From: Ruminococcaceae bacterium UBA1425
GTDB lineage: Bacteria; Bacillota; Clostridia; Oscillospirales; Acutalibacteraceae
Assembly (NCBI GenBank): GCA_002329365.1
Contig: DCUB01000061.1
Coordinates: 1 to 64,000, forward strand
Direction of reading: 5' to 3'
DNA length: 64,000 bases
Part shown: piece by piece, positions 33,331 to 42,725 of the stretch
How the letters are laid out: each line of letters opens with the position of its first letter
Numbering within the stretch: position 1 is the stretch's first letter
The notes under the pieces: generated by a model
Told to the model about the DNA's origin: nothing
What the model saw: only the letters and a program-made list of their open reading frames with translations
Database searches by the model: none
Program-made: the position numbers and the translations under genes

Positions 33331-34521
33331 TCATTTCAGAATGTGTTTGCGTTTGCCCGTCTCAAGGTCCCGCCAAAGAGGGGACATGCCGCGGAGATAT
33401 TCCACGACGGCGGGAACGGCTTTCAGGATGTGGTCGATTTCCTCGTCGGTATTATACACGCTCAGCGACAGGCGCAGCGAGCCGTGGGCAATCTCGTGCG
33501 GTCTGCCTATGGCGAGCAGGACGTGGCTCGGGTCAAGCGAGCCCGATGTGCACGCCGAGCCCGACGAAGCGTATATGCCCTTTTGGTCGAGCAGGAGCAG
33601 AAGCGACTCGCCCTCGATGCCCTCAAAGCAGAAATTGACGATGCCGGGAAGCCGGTAAAACCTGTCGCCGTTTAGGATGCTGTACGGTATTCCCGAAAGC
33701 CCGTCTATCAGCCTGTCGCGCATGGCGGACATTTTCGCGTTGTTTTCTTCCATGGCGAGGCAGGACTCCTCGAAAGCCGCCGCCATGCCCATTATGGCAG
33801 GGATGTTCTCCGTTCCCGCGCGCTTGCCGCGCTCCTGCGCGCCGCCCTCTATTACGTTTGTCAGGATTACTCCCTTTCTTGCGTAAAGCGCGCCCGCGCC
33901 CTTCGGGCCGTGGAACTTGTGCGCGGAAACTGAAAGCAGGTCTATATTCTGCTTTCGCACGTCTATTAAAACATGCACCGCCGCCTGAACGGCGTCGGTG
34001 TGGAACAGCACGCCCTTTTCCCTGCATACGGCGCCTATTTCGGCAATCGGCTGAACTGTGCCTATCTCGTTGTTCGCGTACATCACCGTCACAAGGCAGG
34101 TGTCGCTTCTTATGGCTGACGCCACCTGTTCGGGGGAAATCACGCCGTTTTCGTGAACGTCAAGCAGCGTTATCTCAAAGCCCTGCTTTTCAAGCTTTTT
34201 CAGCGTGTGAAGCACGGCGTGGTGCTCAAAGGCTGTTGAGATGATGTGCTTTTTACCCTTTTTCCGGCCTGCCGCGGCCGCGGACAATATAGCCTGATTG
34301 TCGGCCTCGCTACCGCCGGAGGTGAACGTGATTTCCTTCGCGTCGCAGCCGAGATACTTCGCTATTGTTTCGCGCGCCCGCTGCAAAGCTTCCGCCGCAC
34401 GCTGCCCTGCCGAATGAAGGCTTGACGGATTTCCGTATTCTTCATCCATATATGGCAGCATTGCGTCAATTGAAGCGCGGCTCATCTTTGTAGTCGCCGC
34501 GTTATCCGCGTAAACCTTCAT
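33331..34521 (-). CDS. iscS: cysteine desulfurase
   Basis: 396 residues; PLP enzyme releasing sulfur from cysteine. Lys202 in SVSAHKFHGPKG binds PLP, His-rich FEHHAVLHT helps catalysis, and the persulfide cysteine is in SSGSACTSGSLDPSHVL. The loop length and following IscU indicate the IscS/NifS group I type. The second ATG (34521) is preferred since AGAAGGG is six bases upstream of it and abuts the first. Confidence 0.95.
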   Translation of the reverse strand: MKVYADNAATTKMSRASIDAMLPYMDEEYGNPSSLHSAGQRAAEALQRARETIAKYLGCDAKEITFTSGGSEADNQAILSAAAAGRKKGKKHIISTAFEHHAVLHTLKKLEKQGFEITLLDVHENGVISPEQVASAIRSDTCLVTVMYANNEIGTVQPIAEIGAVCREKGVLFHTDAVQAAVHVLIDVRKQNIDLLSVSAHKFHGPKGAGALYARKGVILTNVIEGGAQERGKRAGTENIPAIMGMAAAFEESCLAMEENNAKMSAMRDRLIDGLSGIPYSILNGDRFYRLPGIVNFCFEGIEGESLLLLLDQKGIYASSGSACTSGSLDPSHVLLAIGRPHEIAHGSLRLSLSVYNTDEEIDHILKAVPAVVEYLRGMSPLWRDLETGKRKHILK

Positions 34522-34580
34522 AAACATCCCTTCTGTCTGCTCTTACTTCCTTCTCAGGTATTATTATGCGCTGTGTTGTC

Positions 34581-35510
34581 TTAAGAAAACAGCGGAGTCG
34601 AAAGATATCTCTCGCCTGTATCCGGCAGCACCGCGACTATGGTTTTGCCCTTGTTTTCGGGGCGCTTGGCAAGCTCTATTGCCGCCCACGCCGCGGCGCC
34701 CGAGGAAATTCCCACAAGGACGCCCTCCGCTTTGCCGATTTTTCTGCCCGTTTTGAACGCGTCCTCGTTTTCTACGGTGATTATCTCGTCGTAAACCGAG
34801 GTGTCGAGCACATCGGGTACGAAGCCCGCGCCTATGCCCTGAATTTTATGGGCTCCCGGAGTACCCTTTGAAAGCACGGGTGAGTCGGCAGGCTCGACGG
34901 CGATAACCTTAATGTCCGGGTTCTTTGACTTTAGAAATCCCCCCGCGCCTGTTAAGGTGCCGCCGGTGCCGACGCCCGAAACGAGGATGTCAACCTTGCC
35001 GTCGGTGTCCGCCCAAATCTCGGGGCCGGTTGTTTCGTAATGTATCTTGGGGTTTGCGGGGTTTACAAACTGCCCCGGTAAAAAGCTGTTTGGTATTTCG
35101 GCGGCAAGCTCTGACGCTTTGGCTATCGCGCCCTTCATGCCCTTTTCGCCCTCCGTCAGCACAAGCTCCGCGCCGTAGGCCCTGACAATCTGCCTGCGCT
35201 CGACCGACATTGTTTCGGGCATGACAATAATAATTCTGTATCCCCTTGCCGCGGCGACGGAGGCAAGACCTATGCCCGTGTTGCCGGAGGTCGGCTCGAT
35301 TATTACGGAGCCGGGCTTTAATCTGCCCGAAGCCTCCGCCTCGTCAATCATGGACTTCGCTATGCGGTCCTTGACGGAGCCTGCGGGGTTGAACAGCTCA
35401 AGCTTCGCGAGGATTTTCGCTTCAAGGCTGTATTCCTTTTCAATGTGTGTAAGTTCAAGCATCGGTGTGCCGCCGACAAGCTGGTCCGCGGATGTATATA
35501 TTCTTGACAT
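34581..35510 (-). CDS. cysK: cysteine synthase (O-acetylserine sulfhydrylase)
   Basis: 309 residues. PLP lysine Lys47 in NPAGSVKDRIAKSMI, substrate loop EPTSGNTGIGLA, phosphate loop SGVGTGGTLTGAG, and the C-terminal PDTGERYLSTPLF ending typical of CysK. It makes cysteine, which the downstream IscS consumes. It lies 18 bases after metY. Confidence 0.96.
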   Translation of the reverse strand: MSRIYTSADQLVGGTPMLELTHIEKEYSLEAKILAKLELFNPAGSVKDRIAKSMIDEAEASGRLKPGSVIIEPTSGNTGIGLASVAAARGYRIIIVMPETMSVERRQIVRAYGAELVLTEGEKGMKGAIAKASELAAEIPNSFLPGQFVNPANPKIHYETTGPEIWADTDGKVDILVSGVGTGGTLTGAGGFLKSKNPDIKVIAVEPADSPVLSKGTPGAHKIQGIGAGFVPDVLDTSVYDEIITVENEDAFKTGRKIGKAEGVLVGISSGAAAWAAIELAKRPENKGKTIVAVLPDTGERYLSTPLFS

Positions 35511-35528
35511 ATAAGCCCTCTCCCTATG

Positions 35529-36815
35529 TTATTTGACCGCCTCAAAGCCGCGCCTGAGGTCGGCTATGATATCGTTGATGTGTTCTGTTCCGATTGACAG
35601 TCTTACGGTGTTCGGTTTTACTCCCGACTCGAGCAATTCCTCCTCCGTGAGCTGGCTGTGCGTCGTTGAAGCCGGATGTATGACAAGCGACTTCACGTCG
35701 GCTACGTTTGCAAGCAGCGAGAAAAGCTGAAGGCTTTCCGTAAACTTCTTTGCCTTTTCGGCTCCTCCTCTAATTTCAAACGTGAATATCGAGGCCGCAC
35801 CGTTCGGGAAGTATTCGTCGTAAAGCTCCTTTGCCCTGCCCGTGGCGAGCGAGGGATGGTTTACTCGCTCCACCTGCGGATGGTTTTTGAGGAAGTCCAC
35901 GACCTTCAGCGCGTTTTCGACGTGACGCTCAACGCGAAGTGAAAGCGTTTCAAGCCCCTGTAAAAGAAGGAAAGAGTTGAACGGGCTTATTGCCGCGCCC
36001 TGGTCTCTCATAAGCGTCGTCCGTATCTTGAGAATGTAGGCGAGGTTGCCGCATACCTCCGTAAACACCACGCCGTGGTAAGACGGGTTCGGCTCTGAAA
36101 GCCCGGGGAATTTGTCGTTCTGCGCCCAGTCGAATTTGCCGGCGTCAACAATAACCCCGCCCATTACGGTTCCGTGACCGCCTATGAACTTTGTAGCCGA
36201 GTGAACAACAACGTCCGCGCCATGCTCTGTCGGACGCAGAAGGTAAGGGGTGGCGAAGGTGCTGTCCACAATGAAAGGTATGCCGTGCCTGTGTGCTATT
36301 TCCGCTACCGCGTCAAGGTCCGTAACGTCCGAGTTCGGGTTGCCGAGGGTTTCGGCGTACAGGAGCTTTGTGTTTTCCTTAATGGCAGCTTCAAAATTCT
36401 TCGGGTCGGACGGGTCGACAAACGTCGTTTCTATGCCCTGCTCGCGGAGAGTATTCGCAAAAAGATTACGCGTGCCGCCGTAAAGATTAACGGCCGAAAC
36501 GATGTGGTCGCCCGCAAGGGCGATGTTCTGAACGGCGTAGGTGATTGCCGCGGAGCCGGACGCCGTAGCGAGAGCCGCCGCGCCGCTCTCAAGAGCGGCT
36601 ATCCTCGTTTCAAAAACAGAGGACGTAGGATTCATTAGCCTTGTGTAAATGTTGCCGCCCTCGGTAAGGGCAAATCTTCCCGCCGCCTGCGCGGAGTCCC
36701 TGAAAACGTAGGAGGTTGTGGCGTAAATCGGAACGGCTCTCGCGTCGGTAGCCGGGTCGGGGTTTTCCTGCCCCGCGTGTATCTGCAAAGTTTCAAATCT
36801 GTAATTATCGCTCAT
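35529..36815 (-). CDS. metY: O-acetylhomoserine sulfhydrylase
   Basis: 428 residues, Cys/Met metabolism PLP enzyme. The long N-terminal form (FETLQIHAGQENPDPATDAR AVPIYATTSY, written here in two parts) and the PLP lysine motif VVHSATKFIGGHGTVMGG define the MetY/CysD group, which makes homocysteine from O-acetylhomoserine and sulfide. First gene of the sulfur/Fe-S operon, behind a near-perfect promoter and a structured leader. Confidence 0.94.
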   Translation of the reverse strand: MSDNYRFETLQIHAGQENPDPATDARAVPIYATTSYVFRDSAQAAGRFALTEGGNIYTRLMNPTSSVFETRIAALESGAAALATASGSAAITYAVQNIALAGDHIVSAVNLYGGTRNLFANTLREQGIETTFVDPSDPKNFEAAIKENTKLLYAETLGNPNSDVTDLDAVAEIAHRHGIPFIVDSTFATPYLLRPTEHGADVVVHSATKFIGGHGTVMGGVIVDAGKFDWAQNDKFPGLSEPNPSYHGVVFTEVCGNLAYILKIRTTLMRDQGAAISPFNSFLLLQGLETLSLRVERHVENALKVVDFLKNHPQVERVNHPSLATGRAKELYDEYFPNGAASIFTFEIRGGAEKAKKFTESLQLFSLLANVADVKSLVIHPASTTHSQLTEEELLESGVKPNTVRLSIGTEHINDIIADLRRGFEAVK

Positions 36816-36828
36816 TGTTATTATCCTT

Positions 36829-36884
36829 TCGTTTCGTTATAATTTGTCGGTTATTTTGTACATCGACACATTTGCCCGAAACGA
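36829..36884 (-). promoter_or_regulatory. hairpin in the metY leader next to the ribosome site
   Basis: In the transcript, UCGUUUCG (36884-36877) pairs with CGAAACGA (36836-36829), enclosing a smaller UGUCG/CGACA stem. The 3' arm runs into the AAGGA ribosome site of metY, so folding could limit translation. It does not match the S-box or other SAM riboswitch cores I know. Confidence 0.4.
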
Positions 36885-36955
36885 TAGTTGCGCCTTAGAA
36901 GCTTTACAAATAAAATGCTCACGTTAATTACCCACCAATCCTATGGATTAATAGC

Positions 36956-36984
36956 ATTATAACCCGACTATCCTACTTTGTCAA
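36956..36984 (-). promoter_or_regulatory. sigma-A promoter of the metY operon with possible Rrf2 site
   Basis: Read leftward: TTGACA at 36984-36979, 17-bp spacer, TATAAT at 36961-36956. Dyads CCTA..TAGG and CTAT..ATAG span the -35 box and spacer, and AATCC-ATA-GGATT follows the start; any of these could bind the Rrf2 protein encoded at the operon's end. The operator is inference. Confidence 0.8.
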
Positions 36985-37006
36985 TAGGTAAATAAAAAAT
37001 TTTTTC

Positions 37007-37050
37007 GGGGCCGCGCCAAAACCTTAAAGTCTGAGTTCTGGCACGGTCCC
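37007..37050 (-). terminator. intrinsic terminator of the nusA-infB operon
   Basis: Read leftward, GGGACCGTGCCAGAAC (37050-37035) pairs with GTTTTGGCGCGGCCCC (37022-37007), one mismatch in 16, followed by GAAAAAATTTTTT. It lies 65 bases after nrnA. Confidence 0.85.
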
Positions 37051-37114
37051 GCATATCGGAGCCTGTTTATATCGGAAAAAAGCAAATGGACATATCAAAG
37101 ATTACAAAAGGAGC

Positions 37115-38089
37115 TTAACCGACGATGAGCTTTTTCTCGCTTATTAGCGCTGCCTCTATGGCTTTAAGCAGCTTTTCCTTAGCTTCGTCGAGAGTTCCTT
37201 CAAGCGTGCAGCCCGCAGCGTTTACATGACCGCCGCCGCCAAGACCGGCGCATATCTCCGCCGCGTTCATCGGCGGATTTGTCCGCACCGAAACCTTATA
37301 TGTGCCGTTCTTCTGCTCCCTTATGGCAGCGCCTACAAGCACGTCCTCAATCTGGCGCGGAAGGGCGGATATCCTGTCGAACTCCTCGTCGTTCGAGCCG
37401 CTTTGCAAAAACATTTCTTTTGTGACGGCGAGAACGGCGCAAAGCCCGCCGAAATGAATCTCGATGCTGTTGAGTGCCGCACGCTCGAGCGCGGCGAAGC
37501 TTTTACTCTTTGTTTCAAACAGCTCCTTGTTGAGCCTTGCGTAATCGGCTCCGAGGTCTATTAGCTCGGCGGCTATTCGAAGTGTTTCGGAGGTTATGTT
37601 CGAGTAACGGAAGCAGCCGGTGTCGGTTGAAACTCCCGTGTAAAGACAGTCGGCTATAGACGGGGTTATGTCGGTTCGCATTTCCTTTAACAGCCTGAAA
37701 ATAATCTCGGCGGTAGCCGCCGCCGTGTCGTCGAGCATAGTCTTTTCGGCGTAAAGCGTGTTTGAAATGTGGTGGTCTATGCAGAGGTTTATCTTTGACG
37801 CGTAGAGAGTACGCAGCTTGTCGCCCAGCATTTTTATGTCGGCGGTGTCAATGGCTATGATAAACTCGGGCTCGAACAAAAGCGGCTCGACGCCGTTTGC
37901 CAGAAACCGCAGAACCTTCGGAATTTCGTCGTCGCATATTACGTTAGCCTTTTTTCCCTGACCGGTAAGCGCGCGGCACAGCGCGTAACTGCTGCCCAGC
38001 GTGTCGCCGTCGGGATGTTTATGCGCGAGCAGAAGTATGTTGTCTTTGCTTTTCAATAGCTGCGCTGTTTCGGAAAGTGATATTTTCAT
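37115..38089 (-). CDS. nrnA: DHH-family phosphoesterase (NrnA: nanoRNase / pAp phosphatase)
   Basis: 324 residues. DHH motifs in order: LAHKHPDGDTLGSS, FIIAIDTAD, CIDHHISNT, and the DHHA1 ending GGGHVNAAGCT. In Bacillota this protein degrades short oligoribonucleotides and dephosphorylates 3'-phosphoadenosine 5'-phosphate. Position after rbfA in the nusA operon is the normal one for Clostridia. Ribosome site AAAGGA is about 12 bases from the ATG. Confidence 0.93.
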   Translation of the reverse strand: MKISLSETAQLLKSKDNILLLAHKHPDGDTLGSSYALCRALTGQGKKANVICDDEIPKVLRFLANGVEPLLFEPEFIIAIDTADIKMLGDKLRTLYASKINLCIDHHISNTLYAEKTMLDDTAAATAEIIFRLLKEMRTDITPSIADCLYTGVSTDTGCFRYSNITSETLRIAAELIDLGADYARLNKELFETKSKSFAALERAALNSIEIHFGGLCAVLAVTKEMFLQSGSNDEEFDRISALPRQIEDVLVGAAIREQKNGTYKVSVRTNPPMNAAEICAGLGGGGHVNAAGCTLEGTLDEAKEKLLKAIEAALISEKKLIVG

Positions 38090-38160
38090 TGATGTATTCA
38101 GTCCTTTCCGAGGTTTGCCCCAAAGGGAAAAACCCGCAAAATGTTGTGCCGTCTGTATTT

Positions 38161-38523
38161 TCAGCCGTCGTTTTTTTCGCCGGAATCAAGCTCTTTGAGC
38201 TTTTCGGCTATGCTTATGCCGTGAGCCACCGAATCGTCCGCGATAAATTTCAGCTCCGGCGTTTTGCGCAGATGGAGATTGCCGCCGACACGGCGGCGGA
38301 TAAATCCCGTTGCGCTCTTTAAGCCCTGAACGGCGTTTTTTGCCGCGTCCAGGCCCTCCATTGCGCTTATATATACCTTGGCAAACGACGCGTCGGAGTT
38401 TACCTCAACGCGCACGACCGTTAAAAGACATCCCTGAACGCGCGGGTCCTTTAGCTCGCGGATGACGGCCGTTATTTCGCGGCTGATGTCCTCCGAAACC
38501 CTGTCGATTCTGTATCCTGCCAT
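38161..38523 (-). CDS. rbfA: ribosome-binding factor A
   Basis: 120 residues, single KH-like domain with VSEDISREITAVIRELKDPRVQG at the N-terminus and AKVYISAMEG in the middle. It matures the 30S subunit at the 16S 5' helix and is needed in the cold. It lies 12 bases after infB. Confidence 0.95.
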   Translation of the reverse strand: MAGYRIDRVSEDISREITAVIRELKDPRVQGCLLTVVRVEVNSDASFAKVYISAMEGLDAAKNAVQGLKSATGFIRRRVGGNLHLRKTPELKFIADDSVAHGISIAEKLKELDSGEKNDG

Positions 38524-38535
38524 AACTGCTCTCCG

Positions 38536-40986
38536 TTATTCTCTGTATTCCTCCACAACAAACGCCTCAAAGATGTCGCCCTCGCGTATATCGTTGAATT
38601 TATTAAGCCCTATGCCGCACTCGTAGTTTGACGCTACCTCTTTTACGTCGTCCTTAAACCTGCGAAGCGACGCAATTTCGTCCTCGGCCATAACCACGCC
38701 GTCGCGGACGACGCGGATTTTTGAATTTCTTGTGACCTTTCCGCTCTGGACATAGCAGCCGGCTATGTTGCCTACGGAAGATATTCTGACCACACGGCGC
38801 ACCTCTATACGTCCCTGCTCAACCACGCGGGACTTGGGAGCGAGCATTCCCTTTATAGCCGACTGGATTTCATCGATGCAGTCGTAAATAATTCTGTACA
38901 TGCGCAGCTCAACGCCGTCACGCTCGGCGTTTGAGGCGGCTGTGGGGTCGGGACGGACGTTGAAGCCGATTATTATAGCGTTTGACGCGTCTGCGAGCAT
39001 TACGTCGTTTTCGTTTATAGCGCCGACGCTTGCCTGAATAACGCAGACCTTTACCTCGTCGTTCGACAGCTTTTCAAGGCTCTGCTTGACTGCCTCGGCG
39101 GAGCCCTGAACGTCTGCCTTGACGATGATGTTAAGCTCCTTCAGCTCGCCTTCGCGGAGCGAGTCGAACAGGTTGTCGAGAGTTACCTTTTCAACGGACT
39201 TGAACCTGTCTTCCTTCGCGCGTGACTTGCGCTGCTCGACAAGCTCGCGGGCAAGACGCTCGTCTGAAACGGCGTCGAACGCATCGCCCGCCTGGGGAAC
39301 GTCGGCAAGTCCCATTATCTCGACGGGGACGCAGGGGCCGGCTTCCTCAACCTTTTCGCCCTTGTCGTCGTTCATTACGCGGACGCGCCCTACGGCGGTG
39401 CCCGCAACGATTATGTCGCCCATCCTGAGCGTGCCGTTTTGTACGAGGAGCGTGGCGACGGGTCCTCTGCCCTTGTCGAGCCTTGCCTCTATAACTATGC
39501 CCTTTGCCGCCCTGTTCGGGTTCGCCCTGAGCTCCTTCATCTCGGCGACAAGGAGAATCGATTCCAAAAGGAGGTCTATATTCATGCCTGTCAACGCGGA
39601 AACGGGGACGCAGATTGTGTCGCCGCCCCATTCCTCGGGAACAAGCTCATACTCCGTGAGCTGCTGCATGACTCTGTCAGGTGCGGCTCCCGGCTTATCC
39701 ATTTTGTTGATGGCGACGATTATCGCGACGCCCGCCGCCTTCGCGTGGCTTATCGCCTCTATGGTCTGCGGCATGATGCCGTCATCGGCGGCGACGACAA
39801 GCACGGCAATGTCGGTTGCCATCGCGCCCCTCGCGCGCATGGAGGTGAAGGCAGCGTGGCCGGGAGTGTCGAGGAAGGTGATGTTCTGCCCGTTGTGGTT
39901 AACCCTGTACGCGCCGATATGCTGCGTAATGCCGCCCGCCTCCGTGGACGTGACGGACGTGTGCCGGATTGCGTCGAGTATTGAGGTTTTACCGTGGTCG
40001 ACGTGACCCATTACAACGACGACGGGGTCTCTTTGGAAAAGATTTGACTCCTCGTCCTCGCTGTCGTCGATGATTCTGTCCTCAATCGTTACGACAATTT
40101 TCTTTTCGACCTTCGCGCCAAGCTCCGTCGCGACTATTTCGGCAGTATCGAAGTCGATAACCTCGTTGACAGTAGCCATCTGACCGAGCTCAAGCAGCTT
40201 CTTGATGACCTCGGCGGCGGTTCTTTTAAGCATGGCGGCAAGCTCGCCCACCGTCAGCTCGTCCGGCACTTGAATTACAAGCTGCGGCTTCTTCGCGCGC
40301 TCGGCGGCGATACGCTTCAGCCTTTCGGCCTCCGTTTCCCTGCGGGACTGCCTTGTGCCGCCCTGCTTGCGGTATTGCTGCGACTTCTGCTTCAGCTTTT
40401 GCTTTGTGACGGTGCTGTCGCTGTGAAGCGTTTTGTTTACGGGAGCTATCGTTTCATATCTTTCGTTGTATTTATCAAGCTCTACGTTGCTTGCCCTTGT
40501 GTCGATTGTCCTCGCGTCGCCCTTTGTGCGGGACTGCGGTACGGCGCCGGTGCTTTTCTGCTTCTTTTTCTGCGGCTGCGGAGGTATGACAACCTTCGGT
40601 GCCACCGGTTTTTGCTCATGTGCCGGTTTTTTTGCGGCTTCGCCGCCGTCGGAGTCCTTCGCCTTTTCGGCGGACTTTTGCACGACCTTTGCCGCCGCGG
40701 CTGCCTCCGCCTCGGCTTTCGCTTTCTCCCTTGCCTCGCGCTCCTTTTCCTCGCGCTCTTTTTTCTTTTGTTCCTGTTGCTTCTCGGCTTCGGCAAAGTA
40801 CTCGTCAAAGCTTTCGACCTGGTTTTCCTGTGTGAATGTTTCAAAAACAATATCAAGCTCATTTTCCTCAAGAGCCGTCATGTGCTTTTTGGTGTCGCCG
40901 AAATACTTTGCAAGAAGCTCTATAACCGCACGGCTCTTGATATCGAAATCCTTAGCGACCTCGTGCACCCTGTATTTACTTATCAT
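38536..40986 (-). CDS. infB: translation initiation factor IF-2
   Basis: 816 residues. A short N-terminal IF2_N domain, a long charged low-complexity linker (residues about 75-215, rich in Lys/Glu/Ala/Gln), a second IF2_N domain (LTVGELAAMLKRTAAEVIKKL), then the GTPase domain with GHVDHGKT at 327-334, DTPGHAAF and NKMD, and the two beta-barrels plus C-terminal fMet-tRNA-binding domain. Its ATG overlaps the ylxQ stop as ATGA. Confidence 0.97.
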   Translation of the reverse strand: MISKYRVHEVAKDFDIKSRAVIELLAKYFGDTKKHMTALEENELDIVFETFTQENQVESFDEYFAEAEKQQEQKKKEREEKEREAREKAKAEAEAAAAAKVVQKSAEKAKDSDGGEAAKKPAHEQKPVAPKVVIPPQPQKKKQKSTGAVPQSRTKGDARTIDTRASNVELDKYNERYETIAPVNKTLHSDSTVTKQKLKQKSQQYRKQGGTRQSRRETEAERLKRIAAERAKKPQLVIQVPDELTVGELAAMLKRTAAEVIKKLLELGQMATVNEVIDFDTAEIVATELGAKVEKKIVVTIEDRIIDDSEDEESNLFQRDPVVVVMGHVDHGKTSILDAIRHTSVTSTEAGGITQHIGAYRVNHNGQNITFLDTPGHAAFTSMRARGAMATDIAVLVVAADDGIMPQTIEAISHAKAAGVAIIVAINKMDKPGAAPDRVMQQLTEYELVPEEWGGDTICVPVSALTGMNIDLLLESILLVAEMKELRANPNRAAKGIVIEARLDKGRGPVATLLVQNGTLRMGDIIVAGTAVGRVRVMNDDKGEKVEEAGPCVPVEIMGLADVPQAGDAFDAVSDERLARELVEQRKSRAKEDRFKSVEKVTLDNLFDSLREGELKELNIIVKADVQGSAEAVKQSLEKLSNDEVKVCVIQASVGAINENDVMLADASNAIIIGFNVRPDPTAASNAERDGVELRMYRIIYDCIDEIQSAIKGMLAPKSRVVEQGRIEVRRVVRISSVGNIAGCYVQSGKVTRNSKIRVVRDGVVMAEDEIASLRRFKDDVKEVASNYECGIGLNKFNDIREGDIFEAFVVEEYRE

Positions 40987-41312
40987 ACGATGTTCCTCCC
41001 TGATTGAAAGCGGAAAAGCTCCGCAATTTTTTTTGCGAACCCCTCGTCGTAAGTCGTAAGGATCCCGGTAAAGCAGCCTGTCGCCGCGTTAATCTGTTCC
41101 ATAGTGTAGTCCGTTTCAAGCAGCTCAATAGTGATATTCCTTTCGTCTGCGGCTTTTAGCATGTCGTTTTTTGTTCGGGGCGAAGCATCGGACGCGAGCA
41201 AAAAAACGCTTGCCTTTCCGCTTTTTGCAGCCTGTATGCATGTATCGTGTCCCCAGCAGAGCTTTCCGGCTTTTTTGCACAGGCCGAGCATCGAAAGCAG
41301 CCTGTCATTCAT
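40983..41312 (-). CDS. ylxQ: L7Ae-family RNA-binding protein YlxQ
   Basis: 109 residues, L7Ae/L30e fold (LSMLGLCKKAGKLCWGHDTCIQAAKSG split by a loop; VFLLASDASPRTKNDML). It binds K-turn-like RNAs; the exact role is unknown. The start at 41312 overlaps the end of ylxR by eight bases, which is the usual arrangement; the longer open frame upstream is the shadow of ylxR. Confidence 0.92.
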   Translation of the reverse strand: MNDRLLSMLGLCKKAGKLCWGHDTCIQAAKSGKASVFLLASDASPRTKNDMLKAADERNITIELLETDYTMEQINAATGCFTGILTTYDEGFAKKIAELFRFQSGRNIV

Positions 41313-41577
41313 CCTGTGAAATGTCCCTTTCCATGGCGTCGTAGACCTCGTCGGGGATGGCGCACCCGAACGCGCGTTCAAACCGCTTTGCCCGCCGCGC
41401 CGCTTTGAGGCACTGCGGATTGCGGCAGACGTAAGCCCCTCTGCCGTTTTTTTTGCCGGTAAGGTCCAGGGAAACAGAGCCGTCGGGAGACCTGACAACG
41501 CGGACAAGCTCGCGCTTCGGCTTCATTTCCCCGCAACCTGTGCACTTTCTCATGGGAACACGCTTTTGCTGCATCAT
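41305..41577 (-). CDS. ylxR: YlxR / RnpM, RNase P modulator
   Basis: 90 residues. Conserved MRKCTGCGEMKPKRELVRVV opening with a CxxC pair, then GRGAYVCRNPQCLKAA with a second pair. Homologues bind RNase P RNA. Located between nusA and ylxQ as in most Bacillota. Confidence 0.93.
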   Translation of the reverse strand: MMQQKRVPMRKCTGCGEMKPKRELVRVVRSPDGSVSLDLTGKKNGRGAYVCRNPQCLKAARRAKRFERAFGCAIPDEVYDAMERDISQDE

Positions 41578-41600
41578 ATCACCCTGCTGAAACTACATAC

Positions 41601-42677
41601 TTAGCTTATTTCGTCAAAATTTATGGTTTGCTCCGTTATGCCGCTTTCGGGCTTGATGTCTATTTTCCAGCCCGTGAGCTTTGCCGCGAGGCGGGCGTTC
41701 TGCCCCTTGTTGCCGATGGCGAGCGAAATCTGCGTGTCGGGAACCGTAACGGTGCAGGATTTTTCATCCTCGGAAAGTATATCGACAGCTATAACGTCGG
41801 CCGGCTTCAGCGCCTCGGCGATGAACACGGCGGGGTCGTCGCTGTATCTTACTATGTCTATCTTTTCGCCGCCGAGCAGGTCGACAATCTTTCCGACTCT
41901 CGCGCCCCTCGGACCTATGCACGCGCCGACGGGGTCGACGTTTGTGTCCTTGCTGTAAACAGCCATTTTTGTTCGCGAGCCCGCCTCGCGGGACACTGCC
42001 CTTATTTCGACGGTGCCGTCGTAAATCTCGGGAACCTCGTTTTCAAACAGCCTTTTGACAAGACCGGGATGCGTCCTTGAAAGCGTTGCCTTCGGATACT
42101 TTCTGTCAAGGTCCTTGACGTCGACGACATAAACCTTTATTATATCGCCTTCCCTAATTGTTTCATAAGGCATTTGCTCCGATTTCGGAAGGATTTCCTC
42201 AAGCTTGCCGATTTCTATGACAGCGTCGCCCGTTATCGGGTCGATGCGCTGTACCTTAACCGTTATTATGTCCTGCATGTGGTTCTGGAACTCCTCGCGG
42301 AGCTGACCGTGTTCGGCCTCTCTTATGCCCTGACGCAGAACATGCTTGCCCTTGTCGGCGGCAATGCGGCTGACCTCTTTTGTTTCAAGCGGTATTTCAA
42401 TGATTTCGCCAGGCAACGCGCCGTTTTTATACTTCTGCGCCTGCTCGACAAGAATGTCGCAGACAGGGTCGCTTATCTCCGAAACGACGTTTTTTCTGAC
42501 GTAGACCTTCATCTCTTTTTTCTCGGGATTGATTTCGCAGAAAACAATGTCCTTGTTATCAAAATCCTTTTTAACCGCGGTGACGATGGCCTTTTGTATT
42601 CCGTCGCATAACGCCTCCATTTTAATGCCCTTCTCCTTTGACAGGAGCTTTAACGCGTCAAAGAATTCAGAATTCAT
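41601..42677 (-). CDS. nusA: transcription elongation factor NusA
   Basis: 358 residues: N-terminal RNA-polymerase-binding domain (FDALKLLSKEKGIKMEALCDGIQKA in two segments), S1 domain around residues 130-200, and two KH domains with the IGPRGARVGKIVDLLGGEKI loop. It lacks the C-terminal acidic repeats, as normal in Gram-positives. It controls pausing, termination and antitermination. Confidence 0.96.
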   Translation of the reverse strand: MNSEFFDALKLLSKEKGIKMEALCDGIQKAIVTAVKKDFDNKDIVFCEINPEKKEMKVYVRKNVVSEISDPVCDILVEQAQKYKNGALPGEIIEIPLETKEVSRIAADKGKHVLRQGIREAEHGQLREEFQNHMQDIITVKVQRIDPITGDAVIEIGKLEEILPKSEQMPYETIREGDIIKVYVVDVKDLDRKYPKATLSRTHPGLVKRLFENEVPEIYDGTVEIRAVSREAGSRTKMAVYSKDTNVDPVGACIGPRGARVGKIVDLLGGEKIDIVRYSDDPAVFIAEALKPADVIAVDILSEDEKSCTVTVPDTQISLAIGNKGQNARLAAKLTGWKIDIKPESGITEQTINFDEIS

Positions 42678-42725
42678 TTTTTACAATCATCCTCTCAGGT
42701 TTTTCGGTTATTAAAAATGCTATAA

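Noticed and set aside
36816..36955. Possible SAM riboswitch upstream of metY
   Set aside because: No S-box or SAM-II core elements are present; only simple stems were found.
40270..41059. Long plus-strand open frames opposite infB
   Set aside because: They arise from the Lys/Glu/Ala-rich low-complexity linker of IF-2 read backward; no ribosome site or domain.
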